DNA of 64,000 nucleotides from Methanobrevibacter arboriphilus (GCF_019669925.1 NZ_AP019779.1:2149292-2213291), one strand, 5' to 3'. Counted from the stretch's first letter, positions 9,106 through 19,157 are shown. Program-made: numbers and translations. Notes: a model not told the origin generated them from the letters alone.

Positions 9106-9502
9106 AATTATCACACCTACTTTATTTATTCTCAATCAGATTTATCTTATTATTTTTATTTAATCAGATCTATTATTTTTATTTTTAATAGAATTTGCCT
9201 TATTATTTTTATTTTTAATTATTTTTATTATATTTATTATAATTATATTTTTAATTATCATTAAAATCAAATTATATTAATAATTATGATAATTATAACA
9301 ATTTATAATATTTTGTATTAGTTCATAATAATTTATATAATGCATATTAATTTATAATAGCTTATATCGATTTATATTAGTCTATATTAGTCTATATTAG
9401 TCTATATTAGTCTATATTAGTTTATATTAGTTTATATTAGTTTATATTGATCTATATTAATTTATATTTAATTTATAATATCTTATATTAAATTATATTA
9501 AA
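9106..9502. other. Intergenic spacer between elp3 and deoC
   Basis: No gene was seen. It is AT-rich, with the 10-bp repeat array at 9371-9470 and looser repeats of ttatttttattttta around 9150-9230. The deoC promoter should lie in its left part. Confidence 0.45.
9371..9470. repeat. 10-bp tandem repeat t(c/t)tatattag, about nine copies
   Basis: Nine consecutive decamers (9371-9460) fit tttatattag or tctatattag with at most two changes, followed by a degenerate tenth copy. Four neighbouring units (9381-9420) are identical. The period is close to one DNA helical turn. It lies in the spacer upstream of deoC and downstream of elp3. Confidence 0.92.
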
Positions 9503-11161
9503 TTATATTAATTTTTTTACCATATAAGGACCTTCTAACTCATATCCAAACTTACGATAATAATTTCTAGCTCCTATTCCACTAATTATTACCATTTTAT
9601 CTTTACTATTTTCAATAGCTATTTGTTCAGCTTTTTTAAGGAGTTTTTCTCCAAAACCTGTGTGCTGACCAATATTTTTTCCTTTTGATCCTATTTCTAG
9701 CATATTTCCATAAACATGAAGTTCTCTAACTATTGCTGTTGATTTTGTAATTTCTTTTCTATGAGCTTTCTCTGAGGGGAATCTTAATCTTAAAAAGCCA
9801 GCTATGGTTTCTTCTGTATCCTCTTCAAAAGATAAGAAAATTTCTTTACCTTCAGTAGCTTCATATTCCTCTTTAAATAGTTTAAAATCATTATAATTTA
9901 ATTTTAAGTCTTTTTTTGATTTATTTATTTTATGACCTATCTCTCTGCACCTTATACATTTACAGTTTACTTTTTCTTCCTCAAGTTTATTATAAACAAG
10001 TTCTCCAAGGTTTGATTTTTTCACTCCTGCTTCTATTAGTTTAGCTGGAATATCTCTTTGGATTCGCATTGTTCTTACCCATTTTGGAAGAATTTTCTTA
10101 ATTTTAACAATTAAATTTACAGCTTCTTCATCTGTATAGGGGGTATATTCTCCTTTTTTCCATAAATCATATAATTTACTTCCTTTTGTTACAAGACAAG
10201 GGTAAATTTTTAACATATCTGGTTTAAAGTTTGGATTTTTGAATAATTTTTTAAACATTTCATAATCTTCATCAGGAGTTTGGAGTAATCCTGGCATAAG
10301 ATGCATAGCTACTTTAATTCCAGAATCTCTAAGTATCTGATTTGCATTTATAACATCTTGTATTGTATGGCCTCTTTCCATTTTTTCATATATGTCATCA
10401 TATAAGGTTTGAACTCCAAGTTCTACTCTTGTAACTCCCATTTTAAGCATTCTATTTACATCTTCTATCTTACAAAAATCTGGTCTTGTTTCAAATGTCA
10501 TTCCTATGCAACGAACTTTTGCATCTTCATTAGCTTTTTGAACATCTTCGAGTAGAACATAATCATATGGAGGATATGTTTTAACCTTTTTAAAACTATC
10601 TTCTTTAAAATCATCTTTTTTAGAACTATTCTTTTTAGAGTTACCTCCAAAATCATTCATTGCTTTTAAACATTGTGATATAAACCATTCTTGGTATGAT
10701 GATTCTCTTGAAGGAAATGTTCCTCCCATTATTATTAGTTCTACCTTATCTATGGGGTGTCCTACTGTAGACAACTGTTTAAGTCGATTATATGTTTGAT
10801 CATATGGATGAAATTTAAACATTCTAGCTCTAAGTGCTGCTGGTTCTTCTCCAGTATAGCTAGGAGGTGCAACATCACTTTCTGGACAATAAAAACATCT
10901 TCCATGTGGACATTCATGAGGATGGCACATAACTGCAACAATAGCTACTCCAGATATAGTTCTTGTAGGCTTCTTTCTAAGAACATTTGATACTATTTCC
11001 CTTTCTTCATCTGTTGTACATTCTAAAATTTCAGTATTACTCATGAACTTAGGTAGATCATAATCTCTACAAACTTTTCTTTTAGCTATTTCTAAATCAC
11101 GCCTTGTAACTATTTTTCCATTTATAATTTCATTAATTATAATTTGACATGCTTTTTCCAT
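9503..11161 (-). CDS. elp3: tRNA uridine(34) 5-carboxymethylaminomethyl synthase, archaeal Elp3
   Basis: The 552-residue protein combines a radical-SAM domain and a C-terminal GNAT acetyltransferase domain. Elp3 modifies the wobble uridine of tRNA using acetyl-CoA and SAM; archaea use it without the other Elongator subunits. The cluster cysteines are C84, C89 and C92 (CX4CX2[16 protein letters not shown]). The acetyl-CoA loop is near [16 protein letters not shown] in the last 80 residues. A Lys/Ser-rich insert around 175-195 ([18 protein letters not shown]) is encoded by a 15-bp repeat and interrupts an otherwise conserved region. GGAGA lies 6-7 nt before the ATG. The gene is monocistronic. 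Confidence 0.93.
   Translation of the reverse strand: MEKACQIIINEIINGKIVTRRDLEIAKRKVCRDYDLPKFMSNTEILECTTDEEREIVSNVLRKKPTRTISGVAIVAVMCHPHECPHGRCFYCPESDVAPPSYTGEEPAALRARMFKFHPYDQTYNRLKQLSTVGHPIDKVELIIMGGTFPSRESSYQEWFISQCLKAMNDFGGNSKKNSSKKDDFKEDSFKKVKTYPPYDYVLLEDVQKANEDAKVRCIGMTFETRPDFCKIEDVNRMLKMGVTRVELGVQTLYDDIYEKMERGHTIQDVINANQILRDSGIKVAMHLMPGLLQTPDEDYEMFKKLFKNPNFKPDMLKIYPCLVTKGSKLYDLWKKGEYTPYTDEEAVNLIVKIKKILPKWVRTMRIQRDIPAKLIEAGVKKSNLGELVYNKLEEEKVNCKCIRCREIGHKINKSKKDLKLNYNDFKLFKEEYEATEGKEIFLSFEEDTEETIAGFLRLRFPSEKAHRKEITKSTAIVRELHVYGNMLEIGSKGKNIGQHTGFGEKLLKKAEQIAIENSKDKMVIISGIGARNYYRKFGYELEGPYMVKKLI
10580..10639. repeat. In-frame 15-bp repeat inside elp3
   Basis: Three successive 15-bp units (10595-10609, 10610-10624, 10625-10639) plus a partial copy encode, on the minus strand, (S/F)K(K/E)(N/D)(S/D). 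The insert lies in a surface-exposed position between conserved parts of the radical-SAM domain. Confidence 0.7.
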
Positions 11162-11665
11162 AGCTATTCTCCATTATTTCCCATTTTAATTAGCTTTATT
11201 TTTTATGTAAAAATTTATATCAATTATTATGCATTGAATTTTTCATATGTCTAATAGTTTTTATTATGTTTTTATTATTATTAAAATCTGTTTCTTAAAT
11301 ATTTTTAAAATTTTTATTTGATTTTTTGTTTGATTTTTTAGTTTTAATAACTTTTTTAGATATTTTTTTAGATAATATAGATAATTATATATATTTTTTA
11401 ATACAATATTTATTATAATTATTATATAAAAAAGGTATTATTACAAAAAAGAGATTATTATAAAATAATATTATAAAATATTATAAAGATATTCAAATAT
11501 ATTGCAAAGATAGTATTATTAACCCAAAAATATTGATATTAAGAAATTATTGATGATATTGATATTATAATCTATCAATTTAATAATTGATTTTTTAGTA
11601 ATTCTTTAATATCTTTTTAGTAAGTTAGTAACTTTTAGTATTTTTTATTATTTCGGAGGGATTAA
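11162..11665. other. AT-rich divergent spacer, no gene seen
   Basis: This is a 504-base divergent region between elp3 and the PRC-barrel gene, over 80% A+T by eye, with runs such as attataaaatattata. Both promoters must lie here, but no single element can be assigned with confidence. Confidence 0.4.
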
Positions 11666-11890
11666 ATGAGAATTAAAGACTTATTAGGAATGCAAGTACT
11701 GGATATTGATGCAATGGACATTGGAAAAGTTACTGATGTTGATTTTAATGAAACAAGCGGTCAAATAAATAAGATAGCTGTTTCTTTAAAGAAAAACATT
11801 TTGTCTCATGATGAAGTTTTAGTTCATTTTGACAACATTAAAAGTATTGGGGATTATGTTTTATTGAAAATAAATATTGAGAATAAATAA
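11666..11890 (+). CDS. PRC-barrel domain protein
   Basis: The 74-residue protein is a single PRC-barrel, with the typical opening MRIKDLLGMQVLDIDAMDIG, then KVTDVDFNETSGQI and a closing beta strand. PRC-barrels are small beta folds found in RimM (ribosome maturation) and photosynthetic reaction centre subunit H; stand-alone archaeal versions have no proven role. The start is firm: GGAGGG (11655-11660) ends 5-6 nt before the ATG. Its small size is normal for archaeal single-domain PRC proteins. Confidence 0.85.
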   Translation: MRIKDLLGMQVLDIDAMDIGKVTDVDFNETSGQINKIAVSLKKNILSHDEVLVHFDNIKSIGDYVLLKINIENK

Positions 11891-12285
11891 TTCTTAAAAT
11901 AAAATCATTTAAAATAGAAAATTAGAATTATGATTATTATATGGTTAAATCTTATTATCTAGTTAGATCTTATTATTTAGCTAAATTTTATTATTTAACT
12001 AAGTTTTTATCTAGTTAATTGTTATTTAGTTAAGTTTTTATTTATTTAAGCTTTATTACTTATTTAAAGCTTATTATTTAATTAAAACCTTAATATTTAA
12101 CTGATTTTTATTTTATATTATTTTATATTAATTTATATTAACTTACATTAATTATATTAATTACATATCTATCTTATTACATAACTTAAATTATTTTAGA
12201 TTATCTTATATTAGATTATATTAACCTATATTAATTTTAATAATACGACTAATTTATGATTAATTTGACTTTTAGTTGGGATTTT
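11891..12285. other. Intergenic region of degenerate ttattatttagtta repeats
   Basis: No gene was seen. From about 11945 to 12120 the sequence is a chain of imperfect 15-20 bp units around ttattatttagttaa. From 12110 to 12240 it becomes tttatattaa-type decamers similar to those near deoC. Confidence 0.5.
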
Positions 12286-12585
12286 ATGAACATTAAAGAT
12301 GCAAGAGGAAAAACTATCGAAATTGGTTTTTATATTCGTTATACTGGAACTGGAACCATTGGTAAAGTTGTAGATTTAAAAACTGATGAAGAAGACATTG
12401 GTTGGGCTAAAATGGAAGAACCAAATCTATGGTATTCTGAAGATGTAATTGAAATTGTTGATGAAGATAACATTAAAGATAAAGATTTCAAAGATAAAAA
12501 ATTTAATGTTGATGAGCTTAAAGAAAGAAATCGTGATTTTGAAGAACCTTCATTAACTTCTGGTGGTGCTGAAGGGGGAGGTTAA
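12286..12585 (+). CDS. DUF2098 family protein
   Basis: The 99-residue protein matches the methanogen-specific DUF2098 pattern. A beta-rich core has YTGTGTIGKVVDLKTDEEDI, then WAKMEEPNLWYSEDVIEIVD, followed by an acidic and basic linker and a Gly-rich end (SGGAEGGG). The family is widely conserved in methanogens, but its role is not known. The frame opens at 12256, but the ATG at 12286 is preferred because a gggattt sequence lies just upstream of it and family members start near MNIKDARGK. No operon partner is seen. Confidence 0.75.
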   Translation: MNIKDARGKTIEIGFYIRYTGTGTIGKVVDLKTDEEDIGWAKMEEPNLWYSEDVIEIVDEDNIKDKDFKDKKFNVDELKERNRDFEEPSLTSGGAEGGG

Positions 12586-12830
12586 TTTATTATTATTTAA
12601 CCTTTTAATTTATTATTTTTTAATTAATTATATTTAATTAATTAATTTTATTTTCTCATTTAGTTACATTTCTCATTTATTTATATTCTCAGTTACTTAT
12701 ATTTGAATTGATTTAAATTTAATTTAGTTATACTTCTTACTTGTATTTCTTATCTACTTATATTTTCATTGATTTATATTTCTTATTTGATGGTTTAATT
12801 TATAATATTTTATATTTATATGGTGAAATA

Positions 12831-13346
12831 ATGGAAAATAAAATACTTATAGGAATAATAGCATTTATTCTTGGGATTATAGTAATTGCATTTCCTCTTC
12901 TTAGTGTTGGATTTCTTGTAGTTGCTTCTGGTTTGTCGGTCTGTATTTTAGCTATTTATTGGATAATTAGGGGTATTCAACATTGGAATGAAAATAAAGC
13001 AACCTGTGTTTTGTATGTTTTAGTTGGATTATTTGCATTCTTTTTTGGACTTGTTTTAACAGGTAATTTCCCACTATTCTTATTTACTTCTAGCTTCTTA
13101 TTGTATATAATTGGGTTTCTAATGATAATATTTGGTATAGCTGGAATAATTAATAATGAAAAGAATATGTCAAAAATATCTTCATTATTGTTCTTTATAT
13201 TTGGTATTGTTCTTTTAATTTTTGCTAATTTAATATTTGAAAATCCATTATACTTAGCACTCATCATTGGAATAGCTTTGATGATTGAAGGAATTTCTTT
13301 AATTTTAGAATCAAAAGATAAAAAGATTGGTTCTGAAGAAAAATAA
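12831..13346 (+). CDS. DUF308 (HdeD-like) membrane protein
   Basis: The 171-residue integral membrane protein has about six hydrophobic helices, each pair carrying the ILGIIVIAFPLLSVG-like repeat of the DUF308/HdeD family. In bacteria HdeD is linked to acid resistance; in archaea the function is unknown. The ATG at 12831 is 7 nt after GG of ggtga (12822-12826); the upstream in-frame starts have no ribosome binding site. A paralogue follows at 13763 after 416 bases, so the two look like an old tandem duplication that is now transcribed separately. Confidence 0.8.
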   Translation: MENKILIGIIAFILGIIVIAFPLLSVGFLVVASGLSVCILAIYWIIRGIQHWNENKATCVLYVLVGLFAFFFGLVLTGNFPLFLFTSSFLLYIIGFLMIIFGIAGIINNEKNMSKISSLLFFIFGIVLLIFANLIFENPLYLALIIGIALMIEGISLILESKDKKIGSEEK

Positions 13347-13762
13347 AAAGATTAGTTCTTAAATTTTTATTTTTTAGACGTTATTTTAATTTGTTTTTTA
13401 AATTAAATTTTATTTTATTTTTTAAATTATTTTTTAATCATTTTTAATCTATATTTTTAGCTATTTTTTAACTATATCTTTTTAATTATTTTTTTTATTT
13501 ATGTTGATTGTTTTTTGATTGTTTTTTTATTTTTTATCTAATTTTTAATCATTTTTAATCCATTTTTTAATTCATATCTTTTGATCTTCTGAATTTTATT
13601 ATTTAAAAATTTCTCTTTTTTCCTTGTTTCATTTTATACATTTCTCATGGAAACATTTATTAAGAGCATTAAATATAAATATACATATTATTTGTGTTAT
13701 TAGAGGGGATTAATATATAACTATATTGTATATATATTGATTATATTAATGAAGGTGTTTAT
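13347..13762. other. T-rich intergenic region between the DUF308 paralogues
   Basis: No gene was seen. Bases 13375-13600 are repeats of tttttaattattttttaatc, T-rich on the plus strand, which could serve as the transcription terminator of the first DUF308 gene. A purine block gagggg at 13702-13707 resembles a ribosome binding site but no start follows it. Confidence 0.45.
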
Positions 13763-14284
13763 ATGGAAAATAAAAGTGTTGTAGGAATAGTGGCAATTAT
13801 TCTTGGTCTTATAATTATGATTTTCCCATTTGTGAGTCAGTTTGTTTTATCTATTATAGCTGGAATTGGGATTTTAATTTTAGGTATTTATTATATCATT
13901 CTTGGATCAAACTTATGGTCAATAAGTAAAGGAAGTTCTATTGCTCATGTAATATTGGGTATTTTTGGTATTATTGTAGGGATAATTCTTTTAGGAAATA
14001 TATTGATATTTGACCTTTTAGTGGGATTATACTTATATATAGTTGGTTTTATGTTATTATTATCTGGTATTGTAGGTTTATTCACCAGAAGCATAATGAT
14101 GACAAAAGCATCTGCAGCTTTAATGGCTTTATTAGGTATTATCACTATAATCCTTGGATATTTCGCATTACTAAGCCCAATCTATGTATCTATAATTTTA
14201 GGTATTAGCTTACTTATCGATGGAATTGCTATTGCTATGGGAAATTTTGATCAAGTAGATGATGTTGATCAACTGGACGATTAA
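13763..14284 (+). CDS. DUF308 (HdeD-like) membrane protein, second copy
   Basis: The 173-residue membrane protein has six predicted helices. It is similar in plan to its upstream neighbour: both begin MENK.. followed by VGIVAIILGLIIMIFPFVS here. The C-terminal tail is acidic (QVDDVDQLDD). The family repeat GIYYIILGSN / GISLLIDGIA is visible. The ATG is preceded by gaaggtgttt. The substrate or role is unknown; its conserved pairing with the first copy suggests related roles in the membrane. Confidence 0.8.
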   Translation: MENKSVVGIVAIILGLIIMIFPFVSQFVLSIIAGIGILILGIYYIILGSNLWSISKGSSIAHVILGIFGIIVGIILLGNILIFDLLVGLYLYIVGFMLLLSGIVGLFTRSIMMTKASAALMALLGIITIILGYFALLSPIYVSIILGISLLIDGIAIAMGNFDQVDDVDQLDD

Positions 14285-14827
14285 AATTTCTGTTATTTAA
14301 TTATTTATTATTCATTATTTATTGTTTTGATTGTAAATTTTTTATTCAAATATTTTTCCTCTCTTTTTATTTTTTTATATATAATTCTTAACTTTTAATT
14401 TTTAGTTTTGTATTGATTTTTTAAGAGAGATAATAAAATTTATTTATTTTTCTTATTTTTTGACTTTTTTATAAACTTTTAAATTTCAAACTTTATTAGC
14501 TATCAAAAATTTTAAATATTAATAAAAACATATTTATATTGTTAATATTAACAATCCTAAGTTAAGATAATTGTTGATATTAATTATTTAATGATAAATT
14601 TAGACTGATATAATTAGATGTATATTATTGATTATTAATCCATAATATAATCATAAAAAATCATAATTTAACAAATTATTATTAGATAATTTAAAAGATC
14701 ATTCAATTAATAAAGAATTTCTTAATAAAAAATTATCCTATAATAAATAATAGGGTATTTTAATTATATTTAGTAATTCTAATCATATTTATATCTTATT
14801 TAATATAATACATTCGGAGGATTAAAA
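14285..14827. other. AT-rich intergenic region upstream of the thioredoxin gene
   Basis: No gene was seen in 543 bases. The first 100 bases are T-rich, suitable for termination of the DUF308 gene. A TATA-like tttatatc lies at 14788-14795. Confidence 0.4.
14788..14795 (+). promoter_or_regulatory. Putative TATA box of the thioredoxin gene
   Basis: tttatatc lies about 40 bases before the ATG at 14828. A transcript starting about 25 bases downstream would have a leader just long enough for the ribosome binding site at 14816-14820. Confidence 0.4.
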
Positions 14828-15073
14828 ATGTTAAAAGTAGAAGTATTCACATCTCCAAGTTGTCCTTATTGTCCAATGGCTGAACAAGTTGTAGAAGAAG
14901 CAAAAAATGAAATTGGGGACGAAATGGAAGTAGAGGTTATTAATATAATGACTGATAGACAAAGAGCTGTTGATTATGGGATAATGGCAGTTCCAGCTAT
15001 AGCTATTAATGGTGTTGTTGAATTTGTAGGAGCACCAAGTAAAAATGAATTAATGGCTAAATTAAAACAATAA
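14828..15073 (+). CDS. Small thioredoxin / glutaredoxin-like protein (CPYC)
   Basis: The 81-residue protein has the thioredoxin fold reduced to its core. The redox pair is C12 and C15 in SCPYCPMAE, and the cis-proline loop is MAVPAIAING. The length and CPYC motif match the small archaeal proteins related to Methanocaldococcus MJ0307. These reduce disulfides in target proteins, and in methanogens may link to F420- or ferredoxin-dependent reductases. The start is firm: GGAGG (14816-14820) is 7 nt before the ATG. No reductase gene is adjacent, so the electron donor cannot be told. Confidence 0.88.
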   Translation: MLKVEVFTSPSCPYCPMAEQVVEEAKNEIGDEMEVEVINIMTDRQRAVDYGIMAVPAIAINGVVEFVGAPSKNELMAKLKQ

Positions 15074-15494
15074 TTTAAGACAATTATTCAATTATTTAAT
15101 TTATATTAATTTATTTATTCTTATAATTCTTTTTTATTTTTATTCTTATAATTTTTATTGATTATATTAACTTCTCTAAGTTAATCTTATTTTTTTAACT
15201 ATGTCGATTTTTTAATTTTATTTTTCTGAGTTTTTATTGGTATGTTATTTTTATATTTTTAGATCTTTTTATAATATTTTTTATTAATATTTTTAAATAA
15301 TATTTTTAAATATTTTTTCTGCTTTTATATTGTATCCTCATATATTTTTCAATTATTTTAAATATCATTATTGATAAAGATATTGTTGAATATATGGATT
15401 AATATTATGAATATATGACTTGATATTTTGATTAATATATGAATTGGTTGTAGATACTTAATTTTTATTAAAATAATTTAATGTAGCTGTTTTT
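15074..15494. other. AT-rich intergenic region, no gene seen
   Basis: The first 200 bases are T-rich runs (ttttttatttttattctt), likely a terminator zone for the thioredoxin gene. The remainder is A+T low complexity containing the cbiD promoter, which is not pinpointed. Confidence 0.4.
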
Positions 15495-16742
15495 ATGAAT
15501 AACTATGAAAAAGAAAATCAATTTGATAAAAATGATTATACTCACTCTAATGTTGATTATGGATTAACTACTGGAAGTATAGCTACAGCTACTTCACTTG
15601 CAGCTATTAAAAAGATTATTAATTCTAATGAGGAATTTAATATTGTTAAAATTATAACTCCTTTTGAGGAACTTGATGTTGATATTGAAAAATGTGAACT
15701 AATAAATGAAAATAAAGCAGAAACAATTGGAGTTAAATATCCTTATAATGATCCAGATGTTACTGTTAATTTAAAAATAATTTCTTCGGTTGAATTAATT
15801 GATAAAAAAGAGATTTATAAAAGAAATATTTATAAAAGTGATATTTATAAAAGAGATACTTATAAGAAGATCATGGATACTAATAATTTAGATATTGATG
15901 AGAAGATTGAGAATAAGGTTATTGTTGAAGGTGGCTTTGGTGTCGGAACTATAACTAAACCAGGCCTTCAAATTCCAGTTGGTGAATCAGCAATAAATCC
16001 TGTTCCATTGGATATGATTCAAAAAAATTTAGCTGGTCTTGTTCCTGATGGAAAAATAGCTAAAGTTATAATTTCTGTTCCAGAAGGTGAAAAAATAGCT
16101 AAAAAAACAATGAATCCTAAACTAGGGATTATTGGAGGGATTTCTATTCTTGGAACTACTGGCATAGCTAGGGCAATGTCAACAAAAGCTTATAAAGATT
16201 CTCTTCTTTGTCAACTCGATATGGCTATAGCTTTAATAGATGAAGGAAAGTATAAAAAAGATGAAATTGTTTTTGTTCCAGGTAATATTGGGGAAAAATT
16301 AGCCCTTAGAGATTTAAATCTTAAAGATAATAAAAAGGTTAAGAAAGATCAAATTGTTCAAACAGGGAATTATATTGGTTTTATGCTTGAAGAAGCTAAA
16401 AAAAGAGAAATTGATAAAATCACCCTGTTTGGTCATATTGGAAAGCTTGTTAAGGTAGCTGGAGGTATTTTCAATACTAAACATAGTATTGCTGATGGAA
16501 GAAGAGAAATAATAGCTACTCATGCAGGATTGTGTGGTGCAGATACAGAAACCATTAAATCAATTTTTGATTCAAAAACTACCGAAGGAATGATTGATAT
16601 TCTTAAAGATAAGAATATTAATAAAAAGGTACTAAATAGCATTAGCTTAGCTATTAAAGAAAGATGTTTAGAAAGAGCTGATATGGATGTTAATGTGATT
16701 TTAGTTGATATGGAAGGAAATCAGCTAAATTCAAAAATATAA
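15495..16742 (+). CDS. cbiD: Cobalt-precorrin-5B (C1)-methyltransferase
   Basis: CbiD methylates C1 of the corrin ring in anaerobic cobamide synthesis, needed by methanogens for the methyltransferase Mtr. The protein is 415 residues, slightly longer than usual. The N-terminal DYGLTTGSIATATSLAA and the GVGTITKPGLQIPVGESAINPVP-type region (about 149-171) are diagnostic, as is the C-terminal GHIGKLVKVAGGIFNT. The extra length comes from a 15-bp repeat encoding YKRNIYKSDIYKRDTYKK (about 107-125). The start ATG 15495 fits the homology, although only a weak ribosome binding site is present. No other cobamide genes are adjacent. Confidence 0.93.
   Translation: MNNYEKENQFDKNDYTHSNVDYGLTTGSIATATSLAAIKKIINSNEEFNIVKIITPFEELDVDIEKCELINENKAETIGVKYPYNDPDVTVNLKIISSVELIDKKEIYKRNIYKSDIYKRDTYKKIMDTNNLDIDEKIENKVIVEGGFGVGTITKPGLQIPVGESAINPVPLDMIQKNLAGLVPDGKIAKVIISVPEGEKIAKKTMNPKLGIIGGISILGTTGIARAMSTKAYKDSLLCQLDMAIALIDEGKYKKDEIVFVPGNIGEKLALRDLNLKDNKKVKKDQIVQTGNYIGFMLEEAKKREIDKITLFGHIGKLVKVAGGIFNTKHSIADGRREIIATHAGLCGADTETIKSIFDSKTTEGMIDILKDKNINKKVLNSISLAIKERCLERADMDVNVILVDMEGNQLNSKI
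15811..15870 (+). repeat. In-frame 15-bp repeat inside cbiD
   Basis: Four consecutive 15-bp units (15811, 15826, 15841, 15856) each encode a pentapeptide of the type (I/T)YK(R/S/K)(N/D/I). The middle units differ by only one to three bases. The reading frame is kept because 15 is a multiple of three. Confidence 0.85.
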
Positions 16743-17081
16743 ATATTAAATTCTAATTTAGATTATTAAATTCTAATTTTTTAGATATTTTCTAAATTAA
16801 ATATAAAAAATATTATAATAATTAATATAATCTATTATAATATAATATTAGAATTTTTTATAAAAATTATCCTATAAAAATTATCATATATCTAAAAATA
16901 TTAAGTATATTATTAGTTTATACATCTAATTGATATAATTATAATTAAATTAGATATAATTATAATAAATCAATATGAATATAATTTATATACTTAAATT
17001 ATTACTTTTCAAAACCTAGGAAAAAAATTATTATTTATAATAATGAAATTATAAAAATGAATTGTTTGTAGAGGATAAAAA
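16743..17081. other. AT-rich intergenic region with a TATA-like element
   Basis: No gene was seen. tttatatac at about 16985-16993 is a good archaeal TATA candidate for the glycosyltransferase gene and would give a leader of about 70 bases. Confidence 0.4.
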
Positions 17082-18215
17082 ATGAAAATAGCTATGGTCG
17101 GTCAATTTCCACCTCATATTGGAGGTGTTGGAGTACATATTAATAGTTTATCTAAAGAACTTCTTAAAAATGGAGAAGAAGTATTTGTGATTACTTATCC
17201 TCATAAAGATATTAAAAATGAAGTTAATAAAGATTATATGGATAATAATGGAATTAAAGTTATAGGAACTAGAGGAATTAATATTCCTGGTCTTAGAAGC
17301 TTGTTTTATGTTCTTTTTGGAACCATAAATCTGATTCGTATTGTTCGAAAATATAATATTGATATTATTCATGGACATTATCTTTATCCTGCAGGGTTAA
17401 TAGCTGTTTTAGGAGGAATGTTCACTAAAAAGAAAGTTTATGTAACTTCTCATGGTTCTGATATGTTTTGTTTATATCCTCAGCATAAATTTATGAGACC
17501 TATCATTCGATTTGTCTTAAAAAGAGCAGACGTAGTATTGGCAGTTAGTGAATCATTAAAAGAGGAAATTTTAAAAACTAATATTCCAAATATAGAAAGA
17601 AAAGTTAGATTAAACTGGAATACTGTTGATATTAATGAGTTTAAAATAGCTAATAATGATTCAGATCATCACTCAAAGAATAATTCAAATTATAATTTTA
17701 AAAATGAGCTTAATATTCCTAAAGACAAGCCTATTATTCTTTTTGTAGGTAATATTATTAAAAGAAAGAATGTAGCTACTATAATAGATGCAAAAAAACA
17801 ACTAAAATCTGGTTGTGTTTTGGTTGTTGTTGGTGATGGTCCTCTTTTAAACAGCTTGAAAGAAAAAGTTAAGGTAGAAAATGTTGAAGATGTTATCTTT
17901 ACTGGTGCTAGAAATGATATAGCTAACGTAATTCAAAGTTCAGATCTTTTAATTCTTCCTTCTTATTCAGAAAGTTTTGGCTTAGTTTTAATTGAAGCTT
18001 TAGCTTGTGGAAAACCTGTTATAGGTAGTAATGTTGGTGGAATAAAGGAAATTATAACTGATGACGTTGGTTTACTTGTTGAGCCTACTGATTCTAAAGG
18101 ATTAGCTAATTCAATTGATTTAATTCTGTCTGACAAAAAATTAAGAGAAAAATTTCAATCTAATGCTCGAGATAGGGCAATGGATTTTTCAGAAGTTGAT
18201 ATTCCTTATTATTAA
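17082..18215 (+). CDS. Glycosyltransferase family 4 (GT-B fold)
   Basis: The 377-residue enzyme opens with MKIAMVGQFPPHIGGVGVHI, the classic N-terminal GT4 pattern with the Gly-rich acceptor loop. The C-terminal nucleotide-sugar domain has KRKNVATIIDA and the EX7E motif in SESFGLVLIEALACGKPVIG. It transfers a sugar from a nucleotide donor to a lipid, glycan or protein acceptor; donor and acceptor cannot be told. An Asn/His/Ser-rich linker (about 189-205) between the two domains looks like low-complexity expansion. The start has agaggataaa upstream. It is monocistronic, not part of a polysaccharide cluster here. Confidence 0.88.
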   Translation: MKIAMVGQFPPHIGGVGVHINSLSKELLKNGEEVFVITYPHKDIKNEVNKDYMDNNGIKVIGTRGINIPGLRSLFYVLFGTINLIRIVRKYNIDIIHGHYLYPAGLIAVLGGMFTKKKVYVTSHGSDMFCLYPQHKFMRPIIRFVLKRADVVLAVSESLKEEILKTNIPNIERKVRLNWNTVDINEFKIANNDSDHHSKNNSNYNFKNELNIPKDKPIILFVGNIIKRKNVATIIDAKKQLKSGCVLVVVGDGPLLNSLKEKVKVENVEDVIFTGARNDIANVIQSSDLLILPSYSESFGLVLIEALACGKPVIGSNVGGIKEIITDDVGLLVEPTDSKGLANSIDLILSDKKLREKFQSNARDRAMDFSEVDIPYY

Positions 18216-18241
18216 TATTTTTCAAATAAGAAATAATTTGA

Positions 18242-18273
<32 letters not shown>

Positions 18274-18345
18274 TTGAGAATAATATATACGATAAGAATA
18301 AAATTAGAACAAGTATAAATATATTGGGTAATAAATATAAATAAA

Positions 18346-18463
18346 ATAGTATTAATAAATAAAATAATACTTATAAAAAATAGCATTAATATTTAAAGTG
18401 ATATTGTTTAAAGTAATATTTATAAATATAATAGTATTAATAAATAAAATAATACTTATAAAA
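18346..18463. repeat. 33-bp perfect direct repeat
   Basis: The 33-base sequence beginning atagtattaataaat and ending aatacttataaa(a) occurs at 18346-18378 and again at 18431-18463, 85 bases apart. Each copy contains the imperfect palindrome agtatta...taatact. Confidence 0.85.
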
Positions 18464-18603
18464 TATATTTTAGATAATATAAAAAACTATTGCTAAAATT
18501 ATTTATTGGGATTAGTATTAAGGTTAATATTAAAATTATTATTAAAATCATTATTAAATTTATTATTAAAATTTTTATTAAAAAGTTTTTATAGGTTGAT
18601 TAA

Positions 18604-19074
18604 ATGTCAAAGGAAGAATTCACACATTTAACAGAAAAAGGAGTTCACATGGTTGAAGTCGGTGATAAAAATCATCAAAGACGGAAAGCAATAGCTACTG
18701 GGAAAATAAATCTTCAAGAAAAGACAATAGCTATGATTGAAAATGAAAAGATTAAAAAAGGAAATGTTTTAACAACTGCTCAAATAGCTGCTATACAAGG
18801 TGTTAAAAATACTTCTTCTATGATTCCTCTTTGTCATCCTTTAAATCTTACTGGAATAGAAGTAGATTTTGAAGTTAAAAGTACCGAGATCATATGTACT
18901 GTAAGTGTAAATTCTCTTGGTCAAACTGGTGTTGAAATGGAAGCTATTACTGGTGTTAGTTTAGGTCTTTTAACTATATGGGATATGGTTAAAGCTGTTG
19001 AAAAGGATTCAGATGGTCAATATCCTGATACTTCAATTACAGATATTTGTGTGATTAAAAAAGAAAAAATCTAA
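18604..19074 (+). CDS. moaC: Cyclic pyranopterin monophosphate synthase
   Basis: MoaC converts the MoaA product to cyclic pyranopterin monophosphate in molybdopterin synthesis, required for the tungsten or molybdenum formylmethanofuran dehydrogenase of methanogens. The 156 residues cover the whole family. Diagnostic segments are MIPLCHPLNLTGIEVDF (about 78-94) and GVEMEAITGVSLGLLTIWDM (about 119-138), containing active-site residues. The frame begins ATG 18604, with only a weak aggttgatta upstream. It is followed by the helicase gene 83 bases later on the same strand, possibly cotranscribed although functionally unrelated. Confidence 0.93.
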   Translation: MSKEEFTHLTEKGVHMVEVGDKNHQRRKAIATGKINLQEKTIAMIENEKIKKGNVLTTAQIAAIQGVKNTSSMIPLCHPLNLTGIEVDFEVKSTEIICTVSVNSLGQTGVEMEAITGVSLGLLTIWDMVKAVEKDSDGQYPDTSITDICVIKKEKI

Positions 19075-19157
19075 TTTTTTAACAAATATTAGACTAAAAA
19101 TTAATATTAATCTAGAGCTAAGATTATAATAAAAATTATATTCATTGATTGATTATT

